64,000 nt of DNA from JBGVMW01 sp045125095 (GTDB lineage Bacteria > Bacillota > Clostridia > Lachnospirales > Lachnospiraceae): assembly GCA_045125095.1 (NCBI GenBank), contig JBGVMW010000069.1, positions 45,196 through 109,195 of the forward strand, given 5' to 3'. The notes under the pieces are model-generated. The model was given only the letters and a program-made list of their open reading frames with translations. It was not told the origin of the DNA and made no database searches. This document shows, piece by piece, positions 55,022 to 64,000 of this stretch (position 1 is its first letter; every line of letters begins with the position of its first letter). Made by a program: the position numbers and the translations under genes.

Positions 55022-55819
55022 TTATTCACTATAGGTCTGGTACGCATACGTGTAAAATTTCATAATGCACTTTGTTACCCATTTAGGCCAGAATTTATGA
55101 AACATAATAGAATCTTCGCGATAACGACCATTATCTTTAATAAATTCTGCCGTTGTTGCTTCTCCATGCACACGATAATAGGTTAAAGGCTTATCCGTAT
55201 AGAGGAAACGTCCCTTCATCTGTGCTAATTTCAAATATGTATCCCAGTCTAAATTAAATTTATATGGAGAAGTAAAAATAGGCTTGCCCATTTGTTTTAT
55301 ATTATAAGTAACTGCCGGGCAACAAATACTGTTGCCCAGACATAAAATTCTTTTTTTCCAAAAGATAGATGCAGAACAGCACTTCCACTTCATTGGTGTA
55401 CGCAGTAAACGTCTGATTTTACAATTAATGTCGATTGACACTTGCCCATTCTTGATCGGAGCATAACCGGACATATACATCAATGCATCTTTATCTTCCT
55501 TTATTTTTTCAAGCATTTCTTCTACATAATGCATATTATATTTGTCATCCTGATGTGCTACCGTAATCCAGTCTGTATCAGCCATTTCACAAGCAAAATT
55601 CCAATCATCCTGAATATCACTTTTACCATCACGGACATAGTAATGTAGATCATATTTTTTTGCAATATTTTCAATATATGCACATGGTGTTGATGTACAT
55701 ACAATAATATTGGTCGGTGTACTCTGCCCTACAAGCGACTTTACACATTCTTCAAGAAATTGGGATTCTTTATACGCACACACTGCAAATGTGTGGTTTG
55801 TATCATATTTTTTTCTCAT
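55022..55819 (-). CDS. Family 2 glycosyltransferase (soluble)
   Basis: 265 residues. GT-A fold with CAYKESQFLEECVKSL at the start, the acidic motif VAHQDDKYN near residue 88, and a C-terminal acceptor region around FNLDWDTYLKL. No membrane helix. Probably adds a sugar to a lipid-linked or teichoic polymer. The start is uncertain between 55819 and upstream in-frame codons; GGAG sits six to seven bases before 55819. Confidence 0.8.
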   Translation of the reverse strand: MRKKYDTNHTFAVCAYKESQFLEECVKSLVGQSTPTNIIVCTSTPCAYIENIAKKYDLHYYVRDGKSDIQDDWNFACEMADTDWITVAHQDDKYNMHYVEEMLEKIKEDKDALMYMSGYAPIKNGQVSIDINCKIRRLLRTPMKWKCCSASIFWKKRILCLGNSICCPAVTYNIKQMGKPIFTSPYKFNLDWDTYLKLAQMKGRFLYTDKPLTYYRVHGEATTAEFIKDNGRYREDSIMFHKFWPKWVTKCIMKFYTYAYQTYSE

Positions 55820-55898
55820 AACACTCTCCATTCCACTACCTTTGGCTGGTAGCACAAATAATAAGCAACTTGTAATGCTCCATTAATTATAATACTCA

Positions 55899-56987
55899 TC
55901 ATCTACTAACAAATTTACGATTTCTTTTTTTAATCTTTTTCAACATTTGACTAGATGGTTTTTCAACGAGAAACCATGATAAGGTTGCTAATATAACTGT
56001 AATAAACAAACTCATCATAAACATATAATTGGCACTCATATTTATCCCCATATTAACCACAATTACTTGTATTAATATCTGCTGAATTGGAAATCCATAC
56101 AAATACATTCCATATGTAATGTCTATATGAGGCAATACTTTTGAAAATACTGGCTTTGAGCACTCACCTATTGAAATTAATACATATGGTAAAATAAGTA
56201 TTGCTAACAATTCTTCAATTACATACATATTAGAAGAAAATGCGATTGATAGTAAGAATATTACAAAAGCCATTTGAATATTACAATACTTCTTGATATC
56301 TGTTAATGCATACAAAGCACCCATGAAAAAATACGGATAAATATTTAAAGCCATAAACCAATCTGTTCCCCATACAACAAAAGAAGCGGTTGGAAAAAAT
56401 AATAAATGGCATATTTGCAATACACAGACACTGATTGACACAACACCAATAATCAATTTTCGATACTGAAACCTGCAACATATCTTCAATACTACATATA
56501 TTATTACATATAATGATACTTCAACTGGTAATGCCCACAATGAACCATTGACAGAATATGGATAAGGGTTATCAGCAAAACAAGCCGGTAACTGAAAACG
56601 TGGATTCAATACCACATTATACAAATAATCCCAAGTGAGACTATGCTTAAAATACTCAGATATTGGTAAAGTTGTAAAAAGCGGTCCTATTAAAAAAATT
56701 GCTATCAATGTGTATACTATCATGGCAGGTAATAATCGAACTACTCTTTTCAATACATAATTTGGCAATTTATCATCATAAATACAGCTTTGAGTAATCA
56801 TATACCCACTCAGCACCATTAAAATTTTAAAACCAATGGCATTCACTTCATTCGCATATATAGTTGGTGCTGTCATTCCTAACAACACAAACATATGTCC
56901 ATACAAAACTGCCCCTGCTCCTAGCATTCGCAAAACATTGTAATTGTTTTCTCTGCTGATTCTAGGACCATTAATCCATCTATTCAT
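55899..56987 (-). CDS. Acyltransferase family 3 membrane O-acyltransferase
   Basis: 362 residues with about ten helices. The conserved N-terminal region NYNVLRMLGAGAVLYGHMFV contains the family His, and RVVRLLPAMIVY the Arg pair. These proteins acetylate or otherwise acylate surface polysaccharides. Intact, unlike the related broken gene at 30.6-31.4 kb. RBS AGGAG seven bases before ATG. Confidence 0.88.
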   Translation of the reverse strand: MNRWINGPRISRENNYNVLRMLGAGAVLYGHMFVLLGMTAPTIYANEVNAIGFKILMVLSGYMITQSCIYDDKLPNYVLKRVVRLLPAMIVYTLIAIFLIGPLFTTLPISEYFKHSLTWDYLYNVVLNPRFQLPACFADNPYPYSVNGSLWALPVEVSLYVIIYVVLKICCRFQYRKLIIGVVSISVCVLQICHLLFFPTASFVVWGTDWFMALNIYPYFFMGALYALTDIKKYCNIQMAFVIFLLSIAFSSNMYVIEELLAILILPYVLISIGECSKPVFSKVLPHIDITYGMYLYGFPIQQILIQVIVVNMGINMSANYMFMMSLFITVILATLSWFLVEKPSSQMLKKIKKRNRKFVSR

Positions 56988-57228
56988 ATGTCTTCTCCTA
57001 TGTTTCTCTAATTGATTATATAATGCTCTTAAATAATCGTACTCCCAAACATTAGCCTGGTAACAAATGCAAATAAGATTACATTCCCCTTGTTAGCGGA
57101 ATAATAACCTTTCCAAAATAATGTCTATTATTTTTCTTTATGAAAATTTTATACAGCCTTTACATTTTACAGCAAATACTAGTAATTAGCAAGATGTTTT
57201 TTATATCCCTCATAATTTAGAGAAACAA
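56988..57228. other. Spacer upstream of the acyltransferase operon
   Basis: AT-rich. Probably contains the promoter of the 43.6-57 kb surface-polymer genes. No clear ORF. Confidence 0.35.
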
Positions 57229-57259
57229 CAACAAGCCGCCCCTATCGGACGGCTTGTTG
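57229..57259 (-). terminator. Terminator of the LytTR gene
   Basis: Perfect ten-base stem CAACAAGCCG/CGGCTTGTTG with an eleven-base loop. A T-rich run follows on the minus strand. Confidence 0.82.
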
Positions 57260-57306
57260 CGAATCTTTTTATGCTATAATCTATTCTATATATCCATTTT
57301 ACTTCC

Positions 57307-57708
57307 TTAATAATTCAATATATCATCCTCCCTTACTGCATCATAGGAATAATACTTCGATTGTAATTGCACTATCCTATTGCTCCGGTCTATATGCTCT
57401 ACATAATCTAGATTTATCAAACAATTTCTGCGACATCTCACAAAGTTATCCGGCATTTGAGTTTCTAATACCGATAAATCTCCACGTATCTCATACACCC
57501 CTATTTTACTGATAACTCTACATTTATGGCATTCTGCAATAGATTCTATCAGTACAATATGAGATTTTTTTATTTTCTGCAATACATAATCCTCTTCATA
57601 TACAAAAATAAACTCTTTTTGTTCTTTGGGAAATAACTTGACATTACGTATGAGTGAAGTGATAATAATAATTTCAATTTTTCCCAATATTTGCTTGTGT
57701 ATACACAA
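57307..57708 (-). CDS. Small LytTR-domain DNA-binding protein
   Basis: 133 residues. The C-terminal ~95 residues form a LytTR domain (IVLIESIAECHKCRVI ... NFVRCRRNCLINLDYVEHID). No receiver domain precedes it: about 40 residues of unclear function do. It may be a stand-alone regulator or the shortened remains of a response regulator. The start codon is uncertain because no strong ribosome binding site was seen. Neighbouring surface genes are plausible targets. Confidence 0.7.
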   Translation of the reverse strand: MCIHKQILGKIEIIIITSLIRNVKLFPKEQKEFIFVYEEDYVLQKIKKSHIVLIESIAECHKCRVISKIGVYEIRGDLSVLETQMPDNFVRCRRNCLINLDYVEHIDRSNRIVQLQSKYYSYDAVREDDILNY

Positions 57709-57936
57709 TACAAAACATCTGTTACATATAGAAAATGTGACTTTTTATCTACACGAATCTATGTTTATTGACAAACAAATTTTATATTGATTATATCTCA
57801 GTATTCACCCTTAAATAACTCACCTTTGTAAGGATTATACCACATTGTTACAACCATTGCAAATTGTTTTTATTGATTTATGACTTTTTTCGACTTTATA
57901 AAAAATCATTTCAGTATGGTAGAAGATTTTGAACCA
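57709..57936. other. Gene-free stretch
   Basis: AT-rich region upstream of the LytTR gene. No gene, repeat or structure recognised. Confidence 0.4.
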
Positions 57937-57938
57937 AA

Positions 57939-57970
57939 AAAGGAACTGCTTATTATTCACAGTTCCTATT
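57939..57970 (-). terminator. Terminator of the InlB-repeat protein gene
   Basis: Stem AGGAACTG/CAGTTCCT with an AT-rich loop. Six T follow on the minus strand, about 110 bases after the stop. Confidence 0.78.
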
Positions 57971-58078
57971 CCCTAATCATTTTCTTACATCTGTCATGCA
58001 TTTTAATTTCTATAAATATCTGCAATAACTTCATACATTATACAAAGCATATATAAACTTCTTATCCATTAACAAATC

Positions 58079-61000
58079 TCATGTATGAATATTACTAATC
58101 ATTCCCCTTCTCTCCAAACTTTCCTCCAACATTTCTCGCTTATCATTACTTTTCCAATCCTCCGGTAACGTATCCAAATATTCACTGCTGATAAAACGTA
58201 CTCTTCTTCTTGTTGCATTCTCTGGTATCACATCATCATTATTAGTGTCCACAATGGTCATAGAGCCGTTTTTATTCATTTGTTTCTTAAACATATCATT
58301 TGTATAACATACATAGGTGAATGTTTTTCCTTTATCGGCTTCTCTCTGTGTTAATGTTCTCATATCTTCATGCAGGATTTTTAAACCTTCTAACTGCTGT
58401 TCTTCTGTAAATTCATACACTTTATTTAGCAAAGAATTTCCCTGATACCAGTTTACCTGTCCAAATTCAGTGTATGGTTCTACCTTACCTAAAAATAAGT
58501 CGTCCTGCTGTAAAAATTCTTCTGCCTGATATGCATCATCTTCCATATCTGTTCGTATAATTGGTCGCATTAACAATTCATGTACTTCTTCTGGTGTCAG
58601 TTCTTTTATATCTGTCAAATAAAAGAAACGGTTATCTATATCTTCTAAAACAGGTTCATGATTCAGTATAATATTTCCTGAAGCTGTAAGATACGTCTTA
58701 CTTCCCCTGTTATCTACTATGCTGAAAGTTACAGTATATTCACCTATATTTTCTGTGCTGGTATCAAGCATATAGTCCTCATCCGGACTTGTTACTTTGG
58801 TTCCATCCTGATATACAATTTCCTCAATTTTTACCATATCTGTGCCTTCTGTTAAACAACCCTGTTCTTTATCCCACACCTGCACTTTGCTTTTAAGCAT
58901 CTGCATTGTAATGTCAGCACCTTCATACACACTAAAATGTGTTGTATCCTTTACGGCATCATAGTTCGGAAATGCATTCCAGAACGCATACATATCAATG
59001 CTGCCACGGTGAATATTGGTAAGATTCTTTATTATCGTTTTTGCAGAGTATGTCCACTGATGAGACACATGGTCTGCATGAGCTTCGCCCACATCCCATC
59101 CCATAAAATCATAATCAAATTTTGTGTTGCATGTGAGATTGTGTTTCCAATAAGATACGTTTACATCCGGTAAACCATATTCTTCATAGCTCTTGTTGCT
59201 GTACTCTGCCAACTGCATTTTTTCATCGTTGCTGTAATGCTCCTTCTGTTCTCCGGCAACTCCTTCATCATATCGGATAAACTTACTTTCTGCTGTTTCC
59301 CCTTCCAAATCATAGATATGTATTCTTGTGTTCTGACTGTTTCTCATGTCATTCTGGATACATTTTTCAAAAGTATTTGTATATGCATATTCTGTCATGT
59401 ACTTCTTGTATGTATTTACCTGTGCTTTCATGGTCTTTTCATCCTGAATGCTTCCGCTTATCACAGAATCCTGTCCATTTGCATGGTAACGGATGTAATA
59501 CCAGTTTGCCTGCCACTGGGCGTAGACATTTTTATTGCCGGGATATCCTACTGTTGCATAGTTGAATATTCCCTCTCCGCTCACTCGATTACCGGGAGCT
59601 GCATAATGATTTCCAAGATACCAGGCATCTGTAACACCATCTGCATCATATCTTGCGTGCCATCCTGTTAAGGCTACTGTTGGTACGTTTCCTTTCATCT
59701 GTGTATCCCACACAACATTTACGGCAATCTTATCATTTGATGTTTGACCATTATAAGAGATGACCGGTGACTTGGATGCAGCATGTGTATTATTTTCTTT
59801 TGTCGGTTTGTTTGCATGATAATACACGGTATATGTATTTGGTTTCCACTGGGCATACAAATAAACAGAACCATTCTGATCCGGTGTTAAATTGCATACC
59901 AACGCACTGTTAGCATAGGTTTCTCCATTCTCATGCTGCCATGTAACCCATGTATAACCCGGTAACACATCTGTATTGTGTCCCTGTGATGGGGTATTCA
60001 AATCCAATCCGTTCAGATATGCCGGTGTATCATAGATTAGTTGCTGCGGTTCCTGACTCCATCCCCAGATAGATGGATCCGTTGTCGATGCTCCTGACGG
60101 TGCATTACTTACATAATAAATCGTATATGCATTTGGATCCCATTGTGCATAAAAGGTTACGCTTCTGCCATTGTCATTGTTTCCGGAAAGGTTATCCGGA
60201 TTTCCTAACAATTCATACCCTACCGTTTCGTTATTCCCTAGTCTATTTCCGGTATCCCATCTATATGGATTACGGTACCAGTTTGACATTACCGTTGAGC
60301 CATAAGCGGCTTCATGCCATCCTTTCAGCTGTGCAGTAGGTACATTAATTTTTGAATCAAATTTTACATTGACACTACTCTGTCCGGATGTAAAATATGG
60401 TATGTCGGATGAAGCATGGTAATGATTCCATGTATCTGGCTTATTTAAATCAAAATTGATAGTAATATCAATGGCTTCCCATCTGGCATACAAGTGAATT
60501 TTTCCTTCTGAATTTGGTTCTATGTTATGTTCGATTCCATCAGCAGAATAATTTAGTTCATTTCCGAAATTCTGTCCGCCATCTGCAGAACCGTACCAAC
60601 CGCAGAATTTATATCCCGGTAGATTAATATCACATCCTACGCTGCCGTCTCCGGTAAACTGTACGTCCTTTTCTATTTCTTTATCAAATCCTGTCTGTCC
60701 ATTGATGCTGCCAAGACTTTTTGTACTGCATCCTCCAGGTGCATTACTGTGAAAAACAACTTTGTAAGTGTTGGCTTCCCATTGTGCATCCAGATTAAAG
60801 AATCCTATGCAATCCTGACTAACGCTTGCACCAATTACAACTGAATTTTCCCTGATTTTCCATCCTTTGAAATTCCAATATTTTCTGTGAGGTGCTGCGA
60901 ATGTTGTAAAAGTTGATTTTACGTTTGTTGTGATATCAACCTGTTCCCCAAGTCGTTCGCCTCTATCCCAGTATGTCAAACCGTTCGCAAATACAGCAAT

Positions 61001-63454
61001 AAATACAACATCTGTATATGGCTGTATGGTTGTTCCCGGCTGAAATACATCCTGACTGCCAAAGTTCTGATTTTGGCTGTATGCTTTTCCTCCGCTGGTA
61101 AAGGATCCATTAAATAACTGCCAGCTTACATTTCCAACTAACCCCTGTGAATACAGGTTATGATTTCCATATATCGGAACCGGCTGTTCATCGAATACGG
61201 CATAACCATTCCCTTGCTTTACCAAATATGTTACTTTGACGTTGCAGGCTTCATAATTCGGATATAGTACCGCATCTTTGGCAATGGTGTAACTATCTCC
61301 ATATTTCAGGGATGGGGTGGTTTCTCCCGCTTTTTTCCATCCGGTAAATTTGGCTCCTACTGCCAATGGTGCTTGCCGAATACCGAAGGTGGCTGTGTTT
61401 CCCTGCCAGACATATTGTGTGTCCTGCATATTGGAAAAGCCGGTTCCTGACATGTCATAGGTAAGCGTAATTGGCACTGCCGGTACAAATATAGGGTACA
61501 ATGTAGTATCTTTGTTAATACTAATCGTATTTCCCGGCTTATATTCTACTGTCGTTCCACCTTTGGTCTTTGTCCAGCCTTTGAACAAAAATCCTTGTGT
61601 TGGACAGTTTTCGGGCCAGACGGCTACCGTAAAGGTTGCACTACCTCCAGAAACGATTGTCTGTGTGGTTGACACATCCATATATCCCAATCCCACACTC
61701 GATAAACTGTAAGTCAACGTAACATTTTTATAATTTTGTGGAATGGTTACGTCTACATTACTAACATTTCCTACATTATCGGCTAAAGCAACTTGTATTT
61801 TCTGCCCTGGTCTTACTGCACCCTTAGCCACATATACATAAGCACTGGTATTTCTTTTAATACCATGACTATCGGCTGCATTATTTCCATCAAGAATTGG
61901 AAGCTCTGCGTTGTTATATGCTGCTTTCGCAACACCACTAAGTGAATCGGTTACTTTGAAACGGTACCAGTCAGCACCGCCAACATTGACTACTTCTATC
62001 TTATCATCTGCACGTTTTGGGGCTTCTTTGTCTGCAATCAAGTACAATGCCTTATTTTCTTCATAACGTCCACTGGAAATACCACTTTTGTATGGCTGTG
62101 TAGCATCCTTTACAGCCTTCACAAATGGCGTAATAGCGATGATAGAACCATTCGCCATATTATTTACCTTAAATGCTGCTTTAAGGTCTAATTTGCTGGT
62201 ATATGTACCGTCTGCATAGGGTCTAATTGAATAATTCTTTGCACTTTTAAGTAATGTGGCGGTGGTTGTATAAGTTCCACCTGAATCTTCAATTGCTTTT
62301 TTACTATCTTCAATTTGTGTTGTAATAGCAAATACTCCATCTGCATAATCTGTATTAGATTGTATCATACTGGATGCCACACCATTTTCACTTTTATCTG
62401 CATTTAATGTTTGATTGATTCCTGCTAAATTTTCCTTTGTTGTAATATCGAAACGTCCATGCACTAAATCAAAGTCGTTATCTTCATCTACTTCTGCTGC
62501 CTTTTTTGACTTCTTAGATGAACCGGTAAAACGTACATGAAAAGTATTACTATCATTTTTATTACCATTAATATAATAATAAGATTGTGTTGTACTCTTT
62601 TCCGGATAATATGCTCCGGCAGTGGAACCGTCTGTCAGCTTTACTTTTTCGGTATCTACGTTGTAAGCATTTGGTTTTAATTTCATTATTTTATTGAAAT
62701 AATTTTCCGTTGAGATTCCCATATTGAATGCCGCTGCTTCGGCAGGTGTGTGAGCTAATGCAGATGCTGTACCTCCTGCCACCGCATTACCTTTTTCGTC
62801 TGCATTCAACCATGCCTGCTGTACCTCATTTTGACATTTTACAAGATAAGCGTTAGCATTCATTGTTAAAGATGAACGAGACGAATAAAAAAGAGACGAA
62901 AAATCCAAATCTCTTTTTTCAAATACTTTATTCATGTTATCCATGGAAACACTAAATAAATTGTACGTCATACCGTCATTTTCTGCTTCCGTTACAACTT
63001 CCAAGTCATATCTTCCAGATATGATATCTGGATGCTTATCTCTATCTGGTTCTCTTAAAACATCAACTTTATATGTTGTTGTACCAAGTTTGAAAGTCAG
63101 TTCATATCCTACTGTGCGGAATGTGGTTGTACTGCTTGCTGTTCTACTTCCTGAAGCATAATAGAATTTGTTTGTTTCCTGGTCAAAGATAATACTCTTA
63201 TCATACTTTTCGAGGAATCCTTTTGTTGCTGCTATACTATTAACCTTATCGTTGCTTGAAATTTTATCCAGACCTACTGTTACCCCTAATTCCGTTTGTA
63301 AATTTTCTACAATGTAAACAGGTTCCGCTGCTTCCGCCTGAATAGTTGGTGAATAACTTCCCAAGCTATCTGCTGGTACTGCTGTCAACGTAATAACTGC
63401 CATACAGATGCAGGCTAATGACTTTTTTATAATATGTCTAAATTTCTTATGCAT
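58079..63454 (-). CDS. Giant secreted surface protein with Listeria-Bacteroides (InlB-B) repeats
   Basis: 1791 residues. A signal peptide with a long basic start (cleavage probably near AEAAEP, about residue 44). An N-terminal region of about 520 residues is of unknown fold. About eight repeats of the InlB-B/Flg_new type follow (about 580-1430), recognisable by starts such as YKVVFHSNAPGG and YTIYYVSNAPSG and ends such as LYARWEA, LYAQWKP and VYAQWQA. A C-terminal region with an Ig-like segment follows. No LPXTG signal, SLH domain or C-terminal helix is seen, so how it stays on the cell is unclear. Probably an adhesin or matrix protein. RBS AAGGAG lies eleven to twelve bases before ATG. Confidence 0.8.
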   Translation of the reverse strand: MHKKFRHIIKKSLACICMAVITLTAVPADSLGSYSPTIQAEAAEPVYIVENLQTELGVTVGLDKISSNDKVNSIAATKGFLEKYDKSIIFDQETNKFYYASGSRTASSTTTFRTVGYELTFKLGTTTYKVDVLREPDRDKHPDIISGRYDLEVVTEAENDGMTYNLFSVSMDNMNKVFEKRDLDFSSLFYSSRSSLTMNANAYLVKCQNEVQQAWLNADEKGNAVAGGTASALAHTPAEAAAFNMGISTENYFNKIMKLKPNAYNVDTEKVKLTDGSTAGAYYPEKSTTQSYYYINGNKNDSNTFHVRFTGSSKKSKKAAEVDEDNDFDLVHGRFDITTKENLAGINQTLNADKSENGVASSMIQSNTDYADGVFAITTQIEDSKKAIEDSGGTYTTTATLLKSAKNYSIRPYADGTYTSKLDLKAAFKVNNMANGSIIAITPFVKAVKDATQPYKSGISSGRYEENKALYLIADKEAPKRADDKIEVVNVGGADWYRFKVTDSLSGVAKAAYNNAELPILDGNNAADSHGIKRNTSAYVYVAKGAVRPGQKIQVALADNVGNVSNVDVTIPQNYKNVTLTYSLSSVGLGYMDVSTTQTIVSGGSATFTVAVWPENCPTQGFLFKGWTKTKGGTTVEYKPGNTISINKDTTLYPIFVPAVPITLTYDMSGTGFSNMQDTQYVWQGNTATFGIRQAPLAVGAKFTGWKKAGETTPSLKYGDSYTIAKDAVLYPNYEACNVKVTYLVKQGNGYAVFDEQPVPIYGNHNLYSQGLVGNVSWQLFNGSFTSGGKAYSQNQNFGSQDVFQPGTTIQPYTDVVFIAVFANGLTYWDRGERLGEQVDITTNVKSTFTTFAAPHRKYWNFKGWKIRENSVVIGASVSQDCIGFFNLDAQWEANTYKVVFHSNAPGGCSTKSLGSINGQTGFDKEIEKDVQFTGDGSVGCDINLPGYKFCGWYGSADGGQNFGNELNYSADGIEHNIEPNSEGKIHLYARWEAIDITINFDLNKPDTWNHYHASSDIPYFTSGQSSVNVKFDSKINVPTAQLKGWHEAAYGSTVMSNWYRNPYRWDTGNRLGNNETVGYELLGNPDNLSGNNDNGRSVTFYAQWDPNAYTIYYVSNAPSGASTTDPSIWGWSQEPQQLIYDTPAYLNGLDLNTPSQGHNTDVLPGYTWVTWQHENGETYANSALVCNLTPDQNGSVYLYAQWKPNTYTVYYHANKPTKENNTHAASKSPVISYNGQTSNDKIAVNVVWDTQMKGNVPTVALTGWHARYDADGVTDAWYLGNHYAAPGNRVSGEGIFNYATVGYPGNKNVYAQWQANWYYIRYHANGQDSVISGSIQDEKTMKAQVNTYKKYMTEYAYTNTFEKCIQNDMRNSQNTRIHIYDLEGETAESKFIRYDEGVAGEQKEHYSNDEKMQLAEYSNKSYEEYGLPDVNVSYWKHNLTCNTKFDYDFMGWDVGEAHADHVSHQWTYSAKTIIKNLTNIHRGSIDMYAFWNAFPNYDAVKDTTHFSVYEGADITMQMLKSKVQVWDKEQGCLTEGTDMVKIEEIVYQDGTKVTSPDEDYMLDTSTENIGEYTVTFSIVDNRGSKTYLTASGNIILNHEPVLEDIDNRFFYLTDIKELTPEEVHELLMRPIIRTDMEDDAYQAEEFLQQDDLFLGKVEPYTEFGQVNWYQGNSLLNKVYEFTEEQQLEGLKILHEDMRTLTQREADKGKTFTYVCYTNDMFKKQMNKNGSMTIVDTNNDDVIPENATRRRVRFISSEYLDTLPEDWKSNDKREMLEESLERRGMISNIHT

Positions 63455-63583
63455 ATTAATAAATCTCCTTCCTATGCACTTTTTTACTTTTGAAACTTAT
63501 AAAATGCTTTTATTTTTACCCACCAACAAGTTTACTAATATTCATATACACCAAACCTCCTCTTTGTATTTGTAGGCACTAAA

Positions 63584-63608
63584 AAAGCAGCCCTTATTGG
63601 ACTGCTTT
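63584..63608 (-). terminator. Terminator overlapping the end of the small upstream ORF
   Basis: Minus-strand stem AAAGCAG/CTGCTTT plus two inner pairs, then TTTTTT. The stop codon of the ORF lies in the loop. Confidence 0.85.
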
Positions 63609-63917
63609 AATTTCAGTAGCTTGATACACAACTCTTATAACATAAGCTTTGTTACTTTTTGTATAGGAAATATTAATAGATAATACATCAACATTTGGTT
63701 TTCCTTTGTTTGCTTTTCTTATTGCAGCATCAATATCCCCTATTATTCTGCCACTATTTCCCATTGTGATAGATTTCACTTTTTTGGTATATATACCGGT
63801 ATTCGTAATAGTGATATACTTCTCATTACCAGCAGTAAATACCTTGCTTTTTTTATTATTACTCAAACTTCGCACATAAATTTTAGCTATGTACCTTGAA
63901 AATTCAATACCTGGCAA
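63594..63917 (-). CDS. Unknown protein of about 107 residues, possibly 5'-truncated
   Basis: I do not recognise the family. The predicted chain is basic with alternating polar/hydrophobic strands (KVFTAGNEKYITITNTGIYT, VLSINISYTKSNKAYVIRVV), suggesting a small beta-rich or secreted domain. No ribosome binding site precedes the TTG at 63917. The bases just upstream, TTGACAATTGAATAGTTGCC followed by AGG, look like foreign flanking sequence, so the true 5' end may have been lost. Confidence 0.4.
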   Translation of the reverse strand: MPGIEFSRYIAKIYVRSLSNNKKSKVFTAGNEKYITITNTGIYTKKVKSITMGNSGRIIGDIDAAIRKANKGKPNVDVLSINISYTKSNKAYVIRVVYQATEIKAVQ

Positions 63918-63927
63918 CTATTCAATT

Positions 63928-64000
63928 GTCAATGTTCAGACTTTAAGCGGCTTGAAGTTGTGTTTTCAAAAATGCTGGTAATGTGTTCATAAATGCATCC
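63928..64000 (-). other. Possible end of a gene cut by the window edge
   Basis: The minus strand is open in two frames. One ends MNTLPAFLKTQLQAA at about 63945, the other RLKSEH at about 63928. Either may be the C-terminus of a transposase or other gene that starts outside the window. Too short to assign. Confidence 0.2.

Noticed and set aside
59237..59671. Plus-strand frame of 144 codons opposite the giant repeat protein
   Set aside because: Shadow of the repeat region; no ribosome binding site.

Overview
The window looks like a chromosomal segment of a low-GC, Gram-positive anaerobe, most probably a Lachnospiraceae-type Clostridium. The reasons are AT-rich DNA with strong AGGAGG-type ribosome binding sites, frequent GTG/TTG starts, a Na+-pumping biotin decarboxylase cluster, a subtilisin-like Csp-type protease, and cell-surface genes typical of that family. 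No tRNA, rRNA or CRISPR array was seen.

Left part (1-17 kb, plus strand). The 3' end of a GreA-type factor is followed by a complete F1Fo ATP synthase operon (atpB-E-F-H-A-G-D-C) closed by a strong terminator. Next come a TrkA/TrkH potassium-uptake pair, a D,D-carboxypeptidase, and a decarboxylase cluster. That cluster holds an acyl-CoA-type carboxyltransferase, a lipoprotein OadG/MmdD-like subunit, a biotin carrier, a Na+-translocating beta subunit, and a pyruvate/oxaloacetate-type carboxyltransferase.

17.1-17.8 kb. A gene-free stretch holds two ~219-nt near-perfect hairpins in opposite orientation. They share an identical 37-nt tip and show compensatory changes in their stems. This is the strongest candidate for an undescribed element.

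17.9-30 kb (minus strand). An HPr-like protein lacking the usual His, an orphan PqqD-like protein, an S8 protease, ClpX, an HtrA-type protease, GlmS, an LCP-family cell-wall ligase, and rfbC-rfbA-rfbB (dTDP-4-keto-6-deoxyglucose synthesis without an rfbD).

30-57.7 kb (minus strand). A surface-polysaccharide region. It has large YfhO/GT-C-type membrane proteins, family-2 glycosyltransferases with C-terminal membrane helices, a paired small EamA/SMR-type flippase candidate, a WecE-like aminotransferase that could use the RfbB product, an ATP-grasp enzyme, acyltransferases, and a triple-repeat glycosidase-like secreted protein. The layout suggests two three-component glycosylation modules (polyprenyl-phosphate sugar synthase, flippase, GT-C transferase). 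Inside it, 39.4-43.5 kb is a scrapyard of broken genes (transposase, ABC exporter, glycosyltransferase, AAA ATPase) around an intact two-gene module: an AAA/ABC-type ATPase plus a putative PD-(D/E)xK nuclease, a plausible defence system.

57.3-64 kb (minus strand). A small LytTR regulator, a 1791-residue secreted protein with Listeria-Bacteroides (InlB-B) repeats, and a small unknown ORF whose 5' side looks truncated at the window edge.
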